Assembly (NCBI RefSeq): GCF_018320785.1
Contig: NC_054872.1
Coordinates: 40,784,551 to 40,848,550 of the forward strand
Source of the DNA: Cheilinus undulatus
Lineage: Eukaryota; Chordata; Actinopteri; Labriformes; Labridae
Length of the DNA stretch: 64,000 nt
Direction of reading: 5' to 3'
Part shown: piece after piece, positions 54,113 through 64,000 of the stretch
How the letters are laid out: every line of letters starts with the position of its first letter
Numbering within the stretch: the stretch's first letter is position 1
Program-made: the position numbers and the translations under genes
The notes under the pieces: generated by a model
What the model was told of the DNA's origin: nothing
The model's database searches: none
The model's input: the letters and a program-made list of their open reading frames with translations, nothing else

Positions 54113-57100
54113 TCATGTGAGCCACTTCTCTATGCAGCTCTGAAACACTGTGAAGTTGGAGTGCCATAGAGTGTGTTTCACTCCTGAGTGAACACACGTA
54201 GACACATCTCCACGAGCGTCCAGCGTCTTCAGCCCAAAGGTGTCATTCTTGTAAATCTTTGAAAGGCACAGAACAGAAGCTTCCATGTAAAACAGCATTA
54301 AGGAGGAGATGGCTACAAATGTGCAGAAGGATTTCCAGTGATATGAAAGTGAAACTTCAGATCTCAGCAAGTTTGTATTAATTTCTTGTTACATTGAAAA
54401 GAAACTACATTCACTGACAAGATCGGGTTAATGGAGCTCAGCGGAAGTTCAAGCAGTTTTTCTCTCTTTCCGTTTTGGTGATCAGCTGATTTTGGGAGTT
54501 CACTCTCTTAAGTACCAAGCTGATCGGATTCTGCCACAACCTCTTTTTACCAATCATCCTGCATCTGTCATTTTAAACATACCCTTTTTGTTGACTATGG
54601 TTTTGTTTAAAATCCTCCTCTAATTGTGATCATTTTGTCTCATATTGCAAATTGGATATGAATAATTGTATTGAAGGGAGTGACAATTTTCATATTTATT
54701 CAGAAAAATGTACAGAAATAAAGAAAGTAAGATTTTTTTGTAGTCTATTCTAAAAGATTGACACTTGAACGATTGCATATGTAATGCATAACATCTTTGC
54801 TGACAAAAAAAGGTTTTAAACTGGCATTTTGACACAAATATCAAGTTAAAGAAGTATTACAAATTCTGCAATTTGAAAATTGCAGCAGGCCATATTGCAA
54901 TTTAATCTCATTTGCAATTAATTGCCCAGCCCTACAATAAATCATGCAATTAATTGCAGTTTAAAACATTTAGTGCACTGATTGCTAATTGAAGGAAACC
55001 ACGATTAATTTTTCCGAGTTCAGTCTATAACGGGGAACTCTGGACCTCCTGCTAGAGATCAGTTGCTCATATACTGTGAGTAGAACATGGGATGGATCAG
55101 ATTAATCTTAGCCAATTTAGTCAGTAAATGTTGTTTGCTGATTTGGCAGCTATTTTAGCTCATTTTAAGCAACTTCTGTCCCTATCTTTCAATTGTAGCT
55201 TACATCCTGAGTGACCTTTTCTCTGGACCTATCAGGTGTATGGCGCTTATATTACATTTTTTCCCAAATGTGTGCATGCAAAAATATATCATATATGCAT
55301 ATCATCAACACGACTTCAAAATGTTAAACTCCAAGCACAATCCCAGTCTCACTCAAATATCTTTTTAAATCACAGCTTCGCATATGCATGAGCACAAATT
55401 TCATTTCGCACTCCTTGTTTGGTTTCAGTATTCCCTTGTGTCACCTGCTTCTAGCTTTCTTTTCTCGTATGTTATCCAGTGTAATCTGATTTTTGAACCT
55501 TGCCCTTTATTACCTGCTCCTTTTGTTGGATTTGCTTACTCCACTGACTGATCACGTGTACTAATGTGGACTGCAAATTAAACCCTGCCCTGTGAACCTG
55601 CATCTTTCAGTCCTATTCAATCTGGTCTTTAACAAGAAATTACAAAAATGCTCTTTCTTAGATTTGTTTTTGCAGCGTGCAATGTATAAAAGAGCTATAC
55701 TGATGTGTGATTTTGAAACTCACCTCCTGGTTCCTCATTTCTACGATGTTTTCGTTACTGTCATAGAATCCAAAGTGGCTGTGCAGGAAAGAGGAAACAG
55801 TCATTTCAGGTAAAGAGATCTTGAAACTTGTCATTTTGTCCACAAACTTTTCATTTACCATACATTACGGATGATATATCCTCTGTGCATTTCTCTATAG
55901 TGTATTATATACATACGGTGTTTCCCCCCCACTGAACAACAAAAATAAGGCAGTCTAGGATAAAGAACATTTGTAATACAATTTAAAATCTATAATATTA
56001 CTGGTGAGTAACATACATTATTTTGAAGGTTTAACTCTATTTTTTTCATATTGAACCACTGAAAACTTTGACACTTGTCCTAAACATGGCCTTATTGTTA
56101 ACATTTACCATTTTTTGTAGGCTTGAATTTATTTTGGAAGCCCCAATTCCAATTTGATTGACATAAAATGCAGGCATTGTTTTTCTTTTTCATGAGGCTG
56201 ATCTTCTAACACTATTTATATGACGCCTTCACTGTCATATCCACTGTGATATCAGCATGTTTTATATGAAAGTGAACTGTTTGAACCATAAAGCTTATGA
56301 TGAGAGTGAAACCTGGACTGCCATGGAGTGATGACACCATCGTCCGGTCCTCCAATCAGAACGAGCTTCTTGATGCGTAGGAAGTTTTCCCTCCATTCTA
56401 AAGAGGTCAAACAGGGAAATACATTATTGTACTTTTTTACATTCACAAACATACAGTGCTTTGAGGCTGTGACAGTGATTCATTACCTTTCATGTGTTTG
56501 TTTGGTCTTTCACCATTAATCACTGCAAGAAAGATGTTATAACGCAGGTAGCTTGGTCTATGATGTGGATCTGAAGAGAAGAATAGGGTTACAACATGCT
56601 GTACATTCATCATGTCTCTTCTAGATTTTTTTTCATGGAGAATTATTAAGCTCATGTTCATATAAGACAAGAAGTTGTCAATGCCAATGAAACAGATGAA
56701 TGTGGGAGCTTTATTTTCTTTGTTGCTCTGGCAGATGCATCCAGAATCTATAAAACATGGACATAGTCACAGTGATGTCACCCATTGGCCTTTAAAGCCA
56801 AAGAATTCAGTTGCTACAATAGAAACTTTTGATAAAACTAACAACAAAAAAATAAGTTTAAACTGAGGCCTTACACCTTAAATCACCAGGTAAATAGCTA
56901 CAACATTCACCCTGTTAGTCAAATCTGCCATGACCCCCAATTATACAAAGGTATGCAATCCCATTAATATAATCAAGACAGATGAGTGACGAGAAATTTA
57001 GCGCCTGTACGGTTTGTGCCAAGACATGTTTACCTAGGAGGTAAACATGATTATTTCTATCATAAAAACAGGTGTTTTAACACAGGTCTTTAGGGGGATT

Positions 57101-57237
57101 TCATGGTTTTTGTGGCTGGAGTTTCACTGCACTTCTGCATTGGCTTCCCTTTCTAACACCAAATGGTGTCTCTTGGTTTGGAGAAGTGATTCTCACAGGT
57201 GGGTTGTGGGACTGTTTCAGTGGGTCATGCATTTTTT

Positions 57238-57271
<34 letters not shown>

Positions 57272-60200
57272 AATTGTCAAGTCTATGATGTACAGAAACC
57301 CTGAGCAAACATACACCCATACATGCTATTTAATTTTACTCTGTTTAGCCAGGATGATGAGTAAATGTGGCCAAATTACACACAAATGTAAGAAGAGATG
57401 TTTTTTCATGCTAAATTTTGCAAGGAACTTGATGTTTGCACACTGCACTTGCTAGCCTCAAGGTCCGCTACTAATGCAAACACTTTGTTTCTCCACTTGG
57501 TTAAAGGTCTGTCAGCTTGCTTGTCATATCATTTTTGTGTCTTGTATAGGAAAGGCCAAGTTGGTATACACTCATGCATTTGATTTGGTTTTCCCATGAT
57601 AACTAGTAAATACCAACGGTTTTCTGGAAATCTGGAAAACCGTCCATCCATGCATTTTCTATACAGCTTATCCCATTGGGGGTCGCAGTGGGGGTGGAGC
57701 CTATCCCAGCAGTCACTGGGGAAGACAAAGGGCTGACATATAGAGACAGACAACCAGCTACTCTCAAATGCACACCCACGGCCAATTTAGGGTGATCAAT
57801 TCACCTAACGAGCATGTCTATGGTGGAAGCCGGAATAACCTGAGAGAACCCATGCATGCACGGAGAGAACATGCAAACTCAGCACAGAAAGGACCTGACC
57901 GGGAAGCAAACCGGGAACCTTCTTGTTGTGAGGCAGCAGCGCTAACCCTAGCCCCTATCTAAGAACAATAACACTCAATTTCCCACGGTAATAGATATAA
58001 TTCTCAAAAATCTGAGAAAATGGCTGAAATAGAGCCACTATCATTGGAAAAACAGCCCTGTTATCTTAAGATGAAAAGCTAAATATGTGAAAAGTTCAAG
58101 AAAACAACCAATATTTACTCATCAGGACAGGTAAAATACTATGTGTGGATCCATGTCTCCTCAGGGTTACTGTACTCAAAGTGCCCCTTATAATTTACAA
58201 ACCCCTAAATTTAATTTGATCACCAATCAAGCTCTAAAGATTATTGATTAAAGGCAGGTTTTTTTTTTTAGATAATTACCCTCACCATTCCAGTAGTCAC
58301 AAACAGAAACTTTCTGTCCAAATGTGTTGTAGCAAACGTGAAACACCGTCTTCTTCATGTGGTCAGGCCATATCCACTTCAGATAATCTGTGTCTGTGGA
58401 CAAACACCCAGAAAAATTCAGCATTTATCATTTGAAATAGATCAAAATCAGCAGTGTCAGTTAGTTCGCATTGGCTTTTAAAATAACATCTTAAATGTAA
58501 AAGTGAAAACATGAATGACCTCCATACTGTCCAGCTTGTGGGGAGGAAAGTGAAATAAAGGTGTGCACGTTGTGGTCTGGAGTCGTTGAGAGAAGAGCTC
58601 GACAAATTAAACCACCTAGGAATAAAAAAAAAGGAGGTCAAAACATTATCAACAAACAAAGTGTCAGATTGTAAAGGTTGAATCCATCTTGCATGAGATT
58701 CCTACACTAACTCATAGTTTATATGTCACTGTATTGACCTTCACTACACAGATACTATGTCCTCCCTCTTGATGTCTCTGTGCTCAAAATAGAGATTAAA
58801 CATCATCCACTTTTGTCACACATTATCAGACAGAGAATTTATCTTGGTTTCTGACAGACTGAGTGACGCCTCACTTCTCATTCATAACATCTTTGGTCAG
58901 ACATGACAGAGAAACAGGCGTTTATCACAAAACTCACAAGGCAGCTGCAACTTCATGTTGTACATTCAGCTGCAGCTGATAGAGTCTAATTATACAGTCC
59001 TTGTGTCATCAAGAAGGCAACATCAGTTTTTGTTTAAAACTGTTTCAAATTCATTGTAAAACTAAGCAAGCAAATTTGCCTCAATTCTAGTCTGAGACGT
59101 TTTATCACTCTTATCATTGAATACATTCGTCTCACAAGGACAGATAAACATTTTATATATCAAGATATCACAAGCAGAATAAGACAAGCATTGCTGACAT
59201 GAAGTAAAACTGGCTGACAATTCAATTGACTAAACATGCTTTTTTAAAGGGCCTGGATAATTCAGTGAGTGCTTTTTGGTGCTTTATTAGCCTAGCTACT
59301 ACGAGCATGTGGGGCAACACTCACTGAAATCACGTGAGGCTGATGTCACTACTATTGACAAGTACCTTATATCTTAAAAAAACAGAAATATTCCTTCGAC
59401 TTTCTTAAGATAAGACATTAAATTTCTCTTGGACAAAAGTGCAATCATGCTGATAACATCTTATCTTTTGCTTGTAATATTTTTAATTAGATGTTTATCT
59501 GGAATTATCAGATAAACGTGGCTCATATAACATGTAATTTGATATTTTTAAACAAGAAATTAGATGATTACACTTGATTTGAGATTTTGCAGTGTCTGAC
59601 TTGTTTGACTCAATATTTTGTCATGGAGATATCAAAATGAGTTCATGTTTATAAATAGAGATCTTAGCTAATTAAGATTTTGCTTTACTGCACTTCTGAT
59701 AGAATATTGTTAGGACTAAAAATGCCTCTCAAAACGGTGTTTTTAATTTCAGTTTTTGGGACATTTTAAAGAGGCATTTGGGTGCACAAATGTCAGCTAA
59801 TGTAAACGGTGCTTTGAGCTCTGAAAAAGCCTACTGATTATGCTGTACTCTGCAAATAAAGCATATTTAATATAATAATACAATTTCATGGTAAAGCCAA
59901 CAGTCTTCTTCTCTTTTTATCCAGTAAAAGAACAAGCACCTTCTAACACTGTTACAGTAACAACAGCTACACCCTGTGTAGAGGGCAGATTTGAGAGGAA
60001 GGAGGGAAACAAGAGGAAGTTTCAGTGTCAGAAAACACAGTCTGTTCCCATAACTATTTTCATTAACAATGTATGTTTCACCTTGTATGCAATCATGCCC
60101 AGCAGTCAGGGCAGTTTTAGTAATTTAAAGCCTCCAGTAAAACACCAATATGAGGCCCTTCCCTGGTAAGCTAAAATAAATCACATCCAGTGAATAAAAT

Positions 60201-63200
60201 ATTCTGAAGCATCTCTTTTCTGGTAACAAAGCTAAAGAGCTACAGGGTAGACAATTCTTACCCAACAGTACTTCATCAGCACTTAGAAGAAGTGTAATAT
60301 TGTAAACTGTCTCTAGTCCAGGTGTTAATTACAAAACAAAAAAAATACATGCCCACAATTGGTGTGATATTCATTCTTATGCCAGGAATCACACATTTTA
60401 ATTTATTCTAGCAATGTTACCATAGATTAATCTTCAAATGCATCATTTGAATGTGTCTGCAGGGACTGGGGTGACTGTGGCTCAGGACGTAGAGTTGGTT
60501 GTCTCACAATCAAAAGGTTGTGGGGTTGATCCCCAGCTCCTGCACTCACATATGTGTCCTTGTGCAAAACACAACTCCAATTTGTAAATGGGTACAGAAG
60601 CATTTGAACGGGATGAACTCGTACTGATGGCAAATTCTCCATGGCAAGCTCCGCCATCAGTGTGTGAGTGAATGGGTTGGTGTGACTTGCAGTGTAAAAG
60701 CGCTATACAAACTCAAGTCCATTTACCATTTAGGGATGTACCTGACTTTAATTTGATTGATATGAGGACATTTTGAGGCTTTAAAAGGGGCTTGGAAGTC
60801 TGCTGGAGTCAGGGGTCCTGTCCAGGAACTTTTCTGGATAATCAAACTTTATTTTGATGTTGTTTGATTAATTGTTGGCCCATCCTAAAAAACATGCACA
60901 TCTTGATGCACACCTATTATGACCATTTCTTCAAACCCCTTAGAGCAAGAGACTCTATTTTATCAGTTTTATATTGATAAAATTGCCTAATTCCAGTAGA
61001 TGCCCTTGCAGCAAGAGAAACATGAAAATACATTATTTAAGAGTGCTTTCAAATGTAAAAAGCACAATGAAGGGTCTTATCTTAAAAAAAAGCATTTTGT
61101 ACACATTTAAAGTGTCCAGGTAAGAGTTGTAGGAGTGAGAGAGGGGACCTTGTGAGAAGCACAGCAAATGAACCCCATCAGGAGATTCTTTCATGATGGA
61201 CTGGACATGCATCCTGAAGCCTTCGACCTGCCTCCACATCGGCTTCAGGCTGGCCAGGTTGTTGTACAAACTGATCGTCTTCACTTCAGTGCCTGGATGC
61301 ACCTGGGAATAACAGAGAAACGTGAGTGTGAGGAGTGGAGTAAGCACTGATTGAATCAGACATCTACCACCCTGATGCCTTCTCTTCATGTTGTTTCAGC
61401 CAAACATGAGCACATTTACAGCAGTTTTCTGAAAGTAAAACTGAGCATAGAGGAAGAGAAAACAACTGAGGAACTGGGAGGATAACGTTGAAACAATTGT
61501 TGAATTTTCACTTCACTTGTTAATTTTAGGGAAATCTGTCATACCCAATGATACCAATCTATTTTTATTCATTCATCACCACTTTAGCAGGTTGGCTATA
61601 TGACCATTTTAACAGTTCAGATCATCAAGAAACTGCCAAATGGGGTGTTAAAACACACAACTGATGAAATATGAGTGTAACAAGCAGGTTTATACACTGG
61701 AGATCAAAATTACAGAACAATCCACAATTTCCAACATTTCAAGTTTGCTGAATTGCCCTGTTTTGAAATTATCCAGACATGAGTACAAGAGCAGAATTTT
61801 AAGCGTATTGCATGTGTTACATATATTGTGAAGTACAGTATAAAAAACTTCAACAAAATATTTAAAAAGAACACTGATCAAAATTACATAACACTTTCAG
61901 ATACCTCCCAAGGCCAGTCGTCCATGAAAGACAACTAAAAGAGAGGACAGGGTAATACGGAGAACCTCAATGGGCAATCGGTTCAACACTGCAGCTGGAA
62001 TTGCTCGCCAGTTCATCACTGAACAGGGTAAGACTCTGTCTCATCATACAGTGTCTTGACGTTTAAGAGCGTTTGGACTGAAAGCCCACTGTGCAGTGAC
62101 CAAACCTCTCATTAGCAGAAAGAATCAAACAGCTAGACTAACAAGTTCACTTCAGTGATGAAAGTTTAATTTATTTGTGTCCAATGGAAAACATTATGTA
62201 AATAGTCAAACTGGGGAAAGGCCGAATCCAAAGTGAATAAAGAAGTCAGTGAAAGGTGGAGGAGGAAGTGTCATGATTTGGGGAATGTTTTCTGCAGCAG
62301 GAGTTGGGCCTCTGATACAGCTACATGGCTGAGTGATGCAAATGATTATCAGAACCTTCTCTGACGACATTTGATTCCTTCCTTGTTTTCATCACCTAAT
62401 CAGACTGTTATTTTCATGCAGGACAATGCCCAATGTCAAACAGCAAAGTATGTAAAGAAGTTCCTTGAAACTGAAAACACTGAAATATTGAAATGGCCAG
62501 CCTAGAGTCCTAATCTAAACCCAAGAGAAAACCTCTGGAAAATCCTTGGCAACAAAGTTACGGCCAATAAACCCACTACAGTCACCAAACTGTGGAAGAG
62601 ACTGGAAGAAGAGTGGACCAAAATCACACCAGGGCAGTGTGAGAGACTGGTGTTGTCCTGTGGCAGTAGATGTGCTCAAGTCATTCAAAGTAAAGGCCTG
62701 TACACTTCCTACTAATTTTTGACTGCCGTAACCTTCAGAAAAATTTTGCTATAATCTTTCTTTGTGCTACAGGCATTGCTGTTCTTTAATTTTGATCACT
62801 GTGTTTTCCACAAAATGATGATTTTTGTGTAAGTTCCTTTCTCTGTTTTAAAGCAATGTTTCAGTAGCATGGTATTGCCACAACAAAAAATTCTTTAAAT
62901 GTTGAGCCATGAAGATTACATTATTTCAAAATGAATCAAGTGTTCATAAATTGTTCTCTAATTTTGATCTCCAGTGTATATAAATTCTTGATCTACAAAT
63001 CAGACAAATTCAGCAGCTCAAACTGTCATGGTCCTCTGCCAAATTATATCCAGTCTAATGGTGGAATAAAATAAACATTTATTAAATAATATTTCTACTA
63101 CAAATGCTCACGTAATAGCAAGAGCATATCTACACTTTGTAGGTACTTGTAAATGTCAAATACAAACTGAATCTACTTGATAAGTTTGGTTATTGTTAAA

Positions 63201-63779
63201 AAATATATAATATTCTATATTATCATTTATAACTGTCACACTTATGTTGTAATAAAGTTAAAACAACTAATGCAATACTCACACGTGAGCTATTACTATC
63301 AGTAAATCAACACTGTCATATTTATTAATTCAATATTAGCACAGGTGTTGTGTGGGGTCTCCAAATTACCAACACAGCCCCTAAATATATCAGCTTTGTA
63401 CTTTACTTTTGCAATTTCTTGCATTTTGTCTCTACAGAATAACACTTTGAATTGAGTAGTTTTTTAGTTTAGCAACAAAAGAGCGTTTTTACACCGTGGT
63501 ATAACTCGTATCTGTTGACAAAAATAGTCTGAAACCTTCATCCAGCACGTGGGCTATCTTCATACTTTTTTGGGGAGCAAAGACTGAACAACTGTATCTG
63601 CACGAGCTCCTCTGACCTACCTTTTTAATGTACTGAGACAGCACTACAAACTGTTTGGGTCCATCAAACAGACCGTGGACGATGATGACAGGTTTGTATC
63701 CGTCGGTGTGAAGTCCTGTGAGCAGCAGCACGAGCAGAGGCAGGGGGGGTACTGCTCGGAAGGTCTGCGGGGTCTCCAT
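54113..63779 (-). CDS. ppt2: Lysosomal palmitoyl-protein thioesterase 2
   Basis: This is a lysosomal alpha/beta-hydrolase that cleaves thioester-linked fatty acyl groups, preferring short substrates. Exons on the minus strand: 63779-63621, 61302-61149, 58615-58520, 58393-58286, 56570-56487, 56397-56313, 55778-55724, 54256-54113. All introns are GT-AG and phases close, giving 294 aa (human PPT2 about 302). The ATG at 63779 is followed by signal peptide [11 protein letters not shown]. Then [20 protein letters not shown], the nucleophile motif LLCFSQGG (Ser about 103), [53 protein letters not shown] (Asp about 219-220), [14 protein letters not shown] and the final VKHTLWHSN (His about 275). The catalytic triad is therefore present. 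The donors after exons 2 (GTCCCC) and 3 (GTCATT) are weak but the joined frame matches the family. Introns contain a SINE, a Tc1-like element and other repeats. Confidence 0.95.
57241..57268. repeat. Poly-A run
   Basis: About 28 A residues within a ppt2 intron. Confidence 0.95.
57638..57960. repeat. Common teleost interspersed repeat (CCATCCATGCATTTTCTATA type)
   Basis: It starts CCATCCATGCATTTTCTATA, passes GGGGTCGCAGTGGGGGTGGA and GCCAATTTAGGGTGATCAAT, then GAACATGCAAACTC, and ends TTGTGAGGCAGCAGCGCTAA. This is one of the most abundant dispersed sequences in fish genomes, thought to be the end of a LINE-like element. It lies in ppt2 intron 4. Confidence 0.8.
58620..60420. other. ppt2 intron 2, 5' part, no further feature
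   Basis: AT-rich intron sequence. I see no coding exon, no RNA gene and no named repeat here. Confidence 0.4.
60461..60733 (+). repeat. tRNA-derived SINE resembling the AFC family
   Basis: An A-box-like GTGGCTCAGGACGTAGAGT and a B-box-like GGGTTGATCCCC form the tRNA-like head. The body contains GTGTGTGAGTGAATGGGT and the tail AAAAGCGCTATACAAACTCA followed by AGTCCATTTACCATTTA. The order matches percomorph SINEs of the AFC type. It lies in a ppt2 intron. Confidence 0.8.
61695..62976 (+). mobile_element. Tc1-like transposon, decayed, ends intact
   Basis: The ends CACTGGAGATCAAAATTACA and TCTAATTTTGATCTCCAGTG are mirror images, flanked by TA at 61693-61694 and 62977-62978. The plus strand shows transposase pieces [20 protein letters not shown] (about 62247-62306) and a [13 protein letters not shown]-like DDE segment (about 62418-62456), with several stops. 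It sits in intron 1 of ppt2, antisense to the gene. Confidence 0.88.
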
Positions 63780-64000
63780 CACTCTCCTCGGTCACAGCAG
63801 GTGAGACCTCCCGCCAAGCTGGATAGAGGAAAGACAGAGGAAACACAGAGAGAGTTTATGGTGAGAGCTGTAACTAAGCTGATGTGGAGCTTTGTCAACG
63901 ACCTCCCTCAACTTCTGACTGTACTTGTCTTGATTTTGAAGCTATGCACGCGCCTCCTTCCTGTTAAGTCCCTCTGTATGACACATACATACACAGTCAC
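63780..64000 (-). promoter_or_regulatory. 5' UTR and proximal promoter region of ppt2
   Basis: Sequence upstream of the ppt2 ATG. No TATA box is apparent. The first ~60 bases contain GTGACCGAGGAGAGTG (minus strand) and are mildly GC-rich, as expected for a 5' UTR. The window ends before the promoter is fully covered. Confidence 0.35.

Noticed and set aside
53797-54120. Plus-strand ORF of 107 codons just beyond ppt2
   Set aside because: No recognisable domain, no splice or codon support; it lies in probable ppt2 3' UTR or flank.
60461-60535. Possible tRNA gene
   Set aside because: Again a SINE head, followed by an AFC-like body and tail.

Overview
The window is vertebrate nuclear DNA from a ray-finned fish, probably a percomorph teleost. 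The evidence is a set of intron-rich genes with GT-AG introns, teleost-type repeats (Tc1-like transposons including a Sleeping Beauty relative, a Maui/L2 LINE remnant, and tRNA-SINEs of which one resembles the AFC family), and an AT-rich background with many microsatellites. There are no bacterial features, and I saw no retroviral, LTR or Polinton-like remains.

Layout. (1) 1586-2109 (+) is the terminal coding exon of an ETS factor of the Fli1/Erg group; the rest of the gene lies to the left of the window. (2) Every other recognised gene is on the minus strand. 4075-10435 is a complete eight-exon ZP3-type egg-coat glycoprotein gene. 14213-16375 is a three-exon Ly6/uPAR three-finger, GPI-anchored protein that resembles SPACA4/Bouncer. 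20222-25593 is an eight-exon tektin-like sperm-axoneme protein, best matched to CCDC105/TEKTL1. 28807-46048 is a thirteen-exon short myomegalin (PDE4DIP)-like gene with a likely promoter near 49.4 kb and a possible second promoter at 42.6 kb. 54113-63779 is a complete eight-exon lysosomal palmitoyl-protein thioesterase 2 (ppt2). In all five minus-strand genes I placed exon borders by hand from splice sites. The reading frame closes across every junction, giving proteins of about 505, 126, 463, 776 and 294 residues.

The three genes between 4 and 26 kb all belong to families used in gametes: egg coat, gamete-surface Ly6, and sperm flagellum. They are adjacent and co-oriented, which may be a reproductive gene neighbourhood or may be chance. 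The remaining genes are housekeeping or developmental.

Introns and intergenic DNA are full of repeats: at least six Tc1-like elements, hAT-like and piggyBac-like MITEs, two copies of a palindromic foldback element that I could not name, degenerate minisatellites of unfamiliar sequence at 17.6, 39.4, 51.1 and 52.9 kb, and a fragment of a RecQ-like helicase reading frame at 42.75 kb. Identities rest on recalled family sequences and motifs, since no database search was possible.
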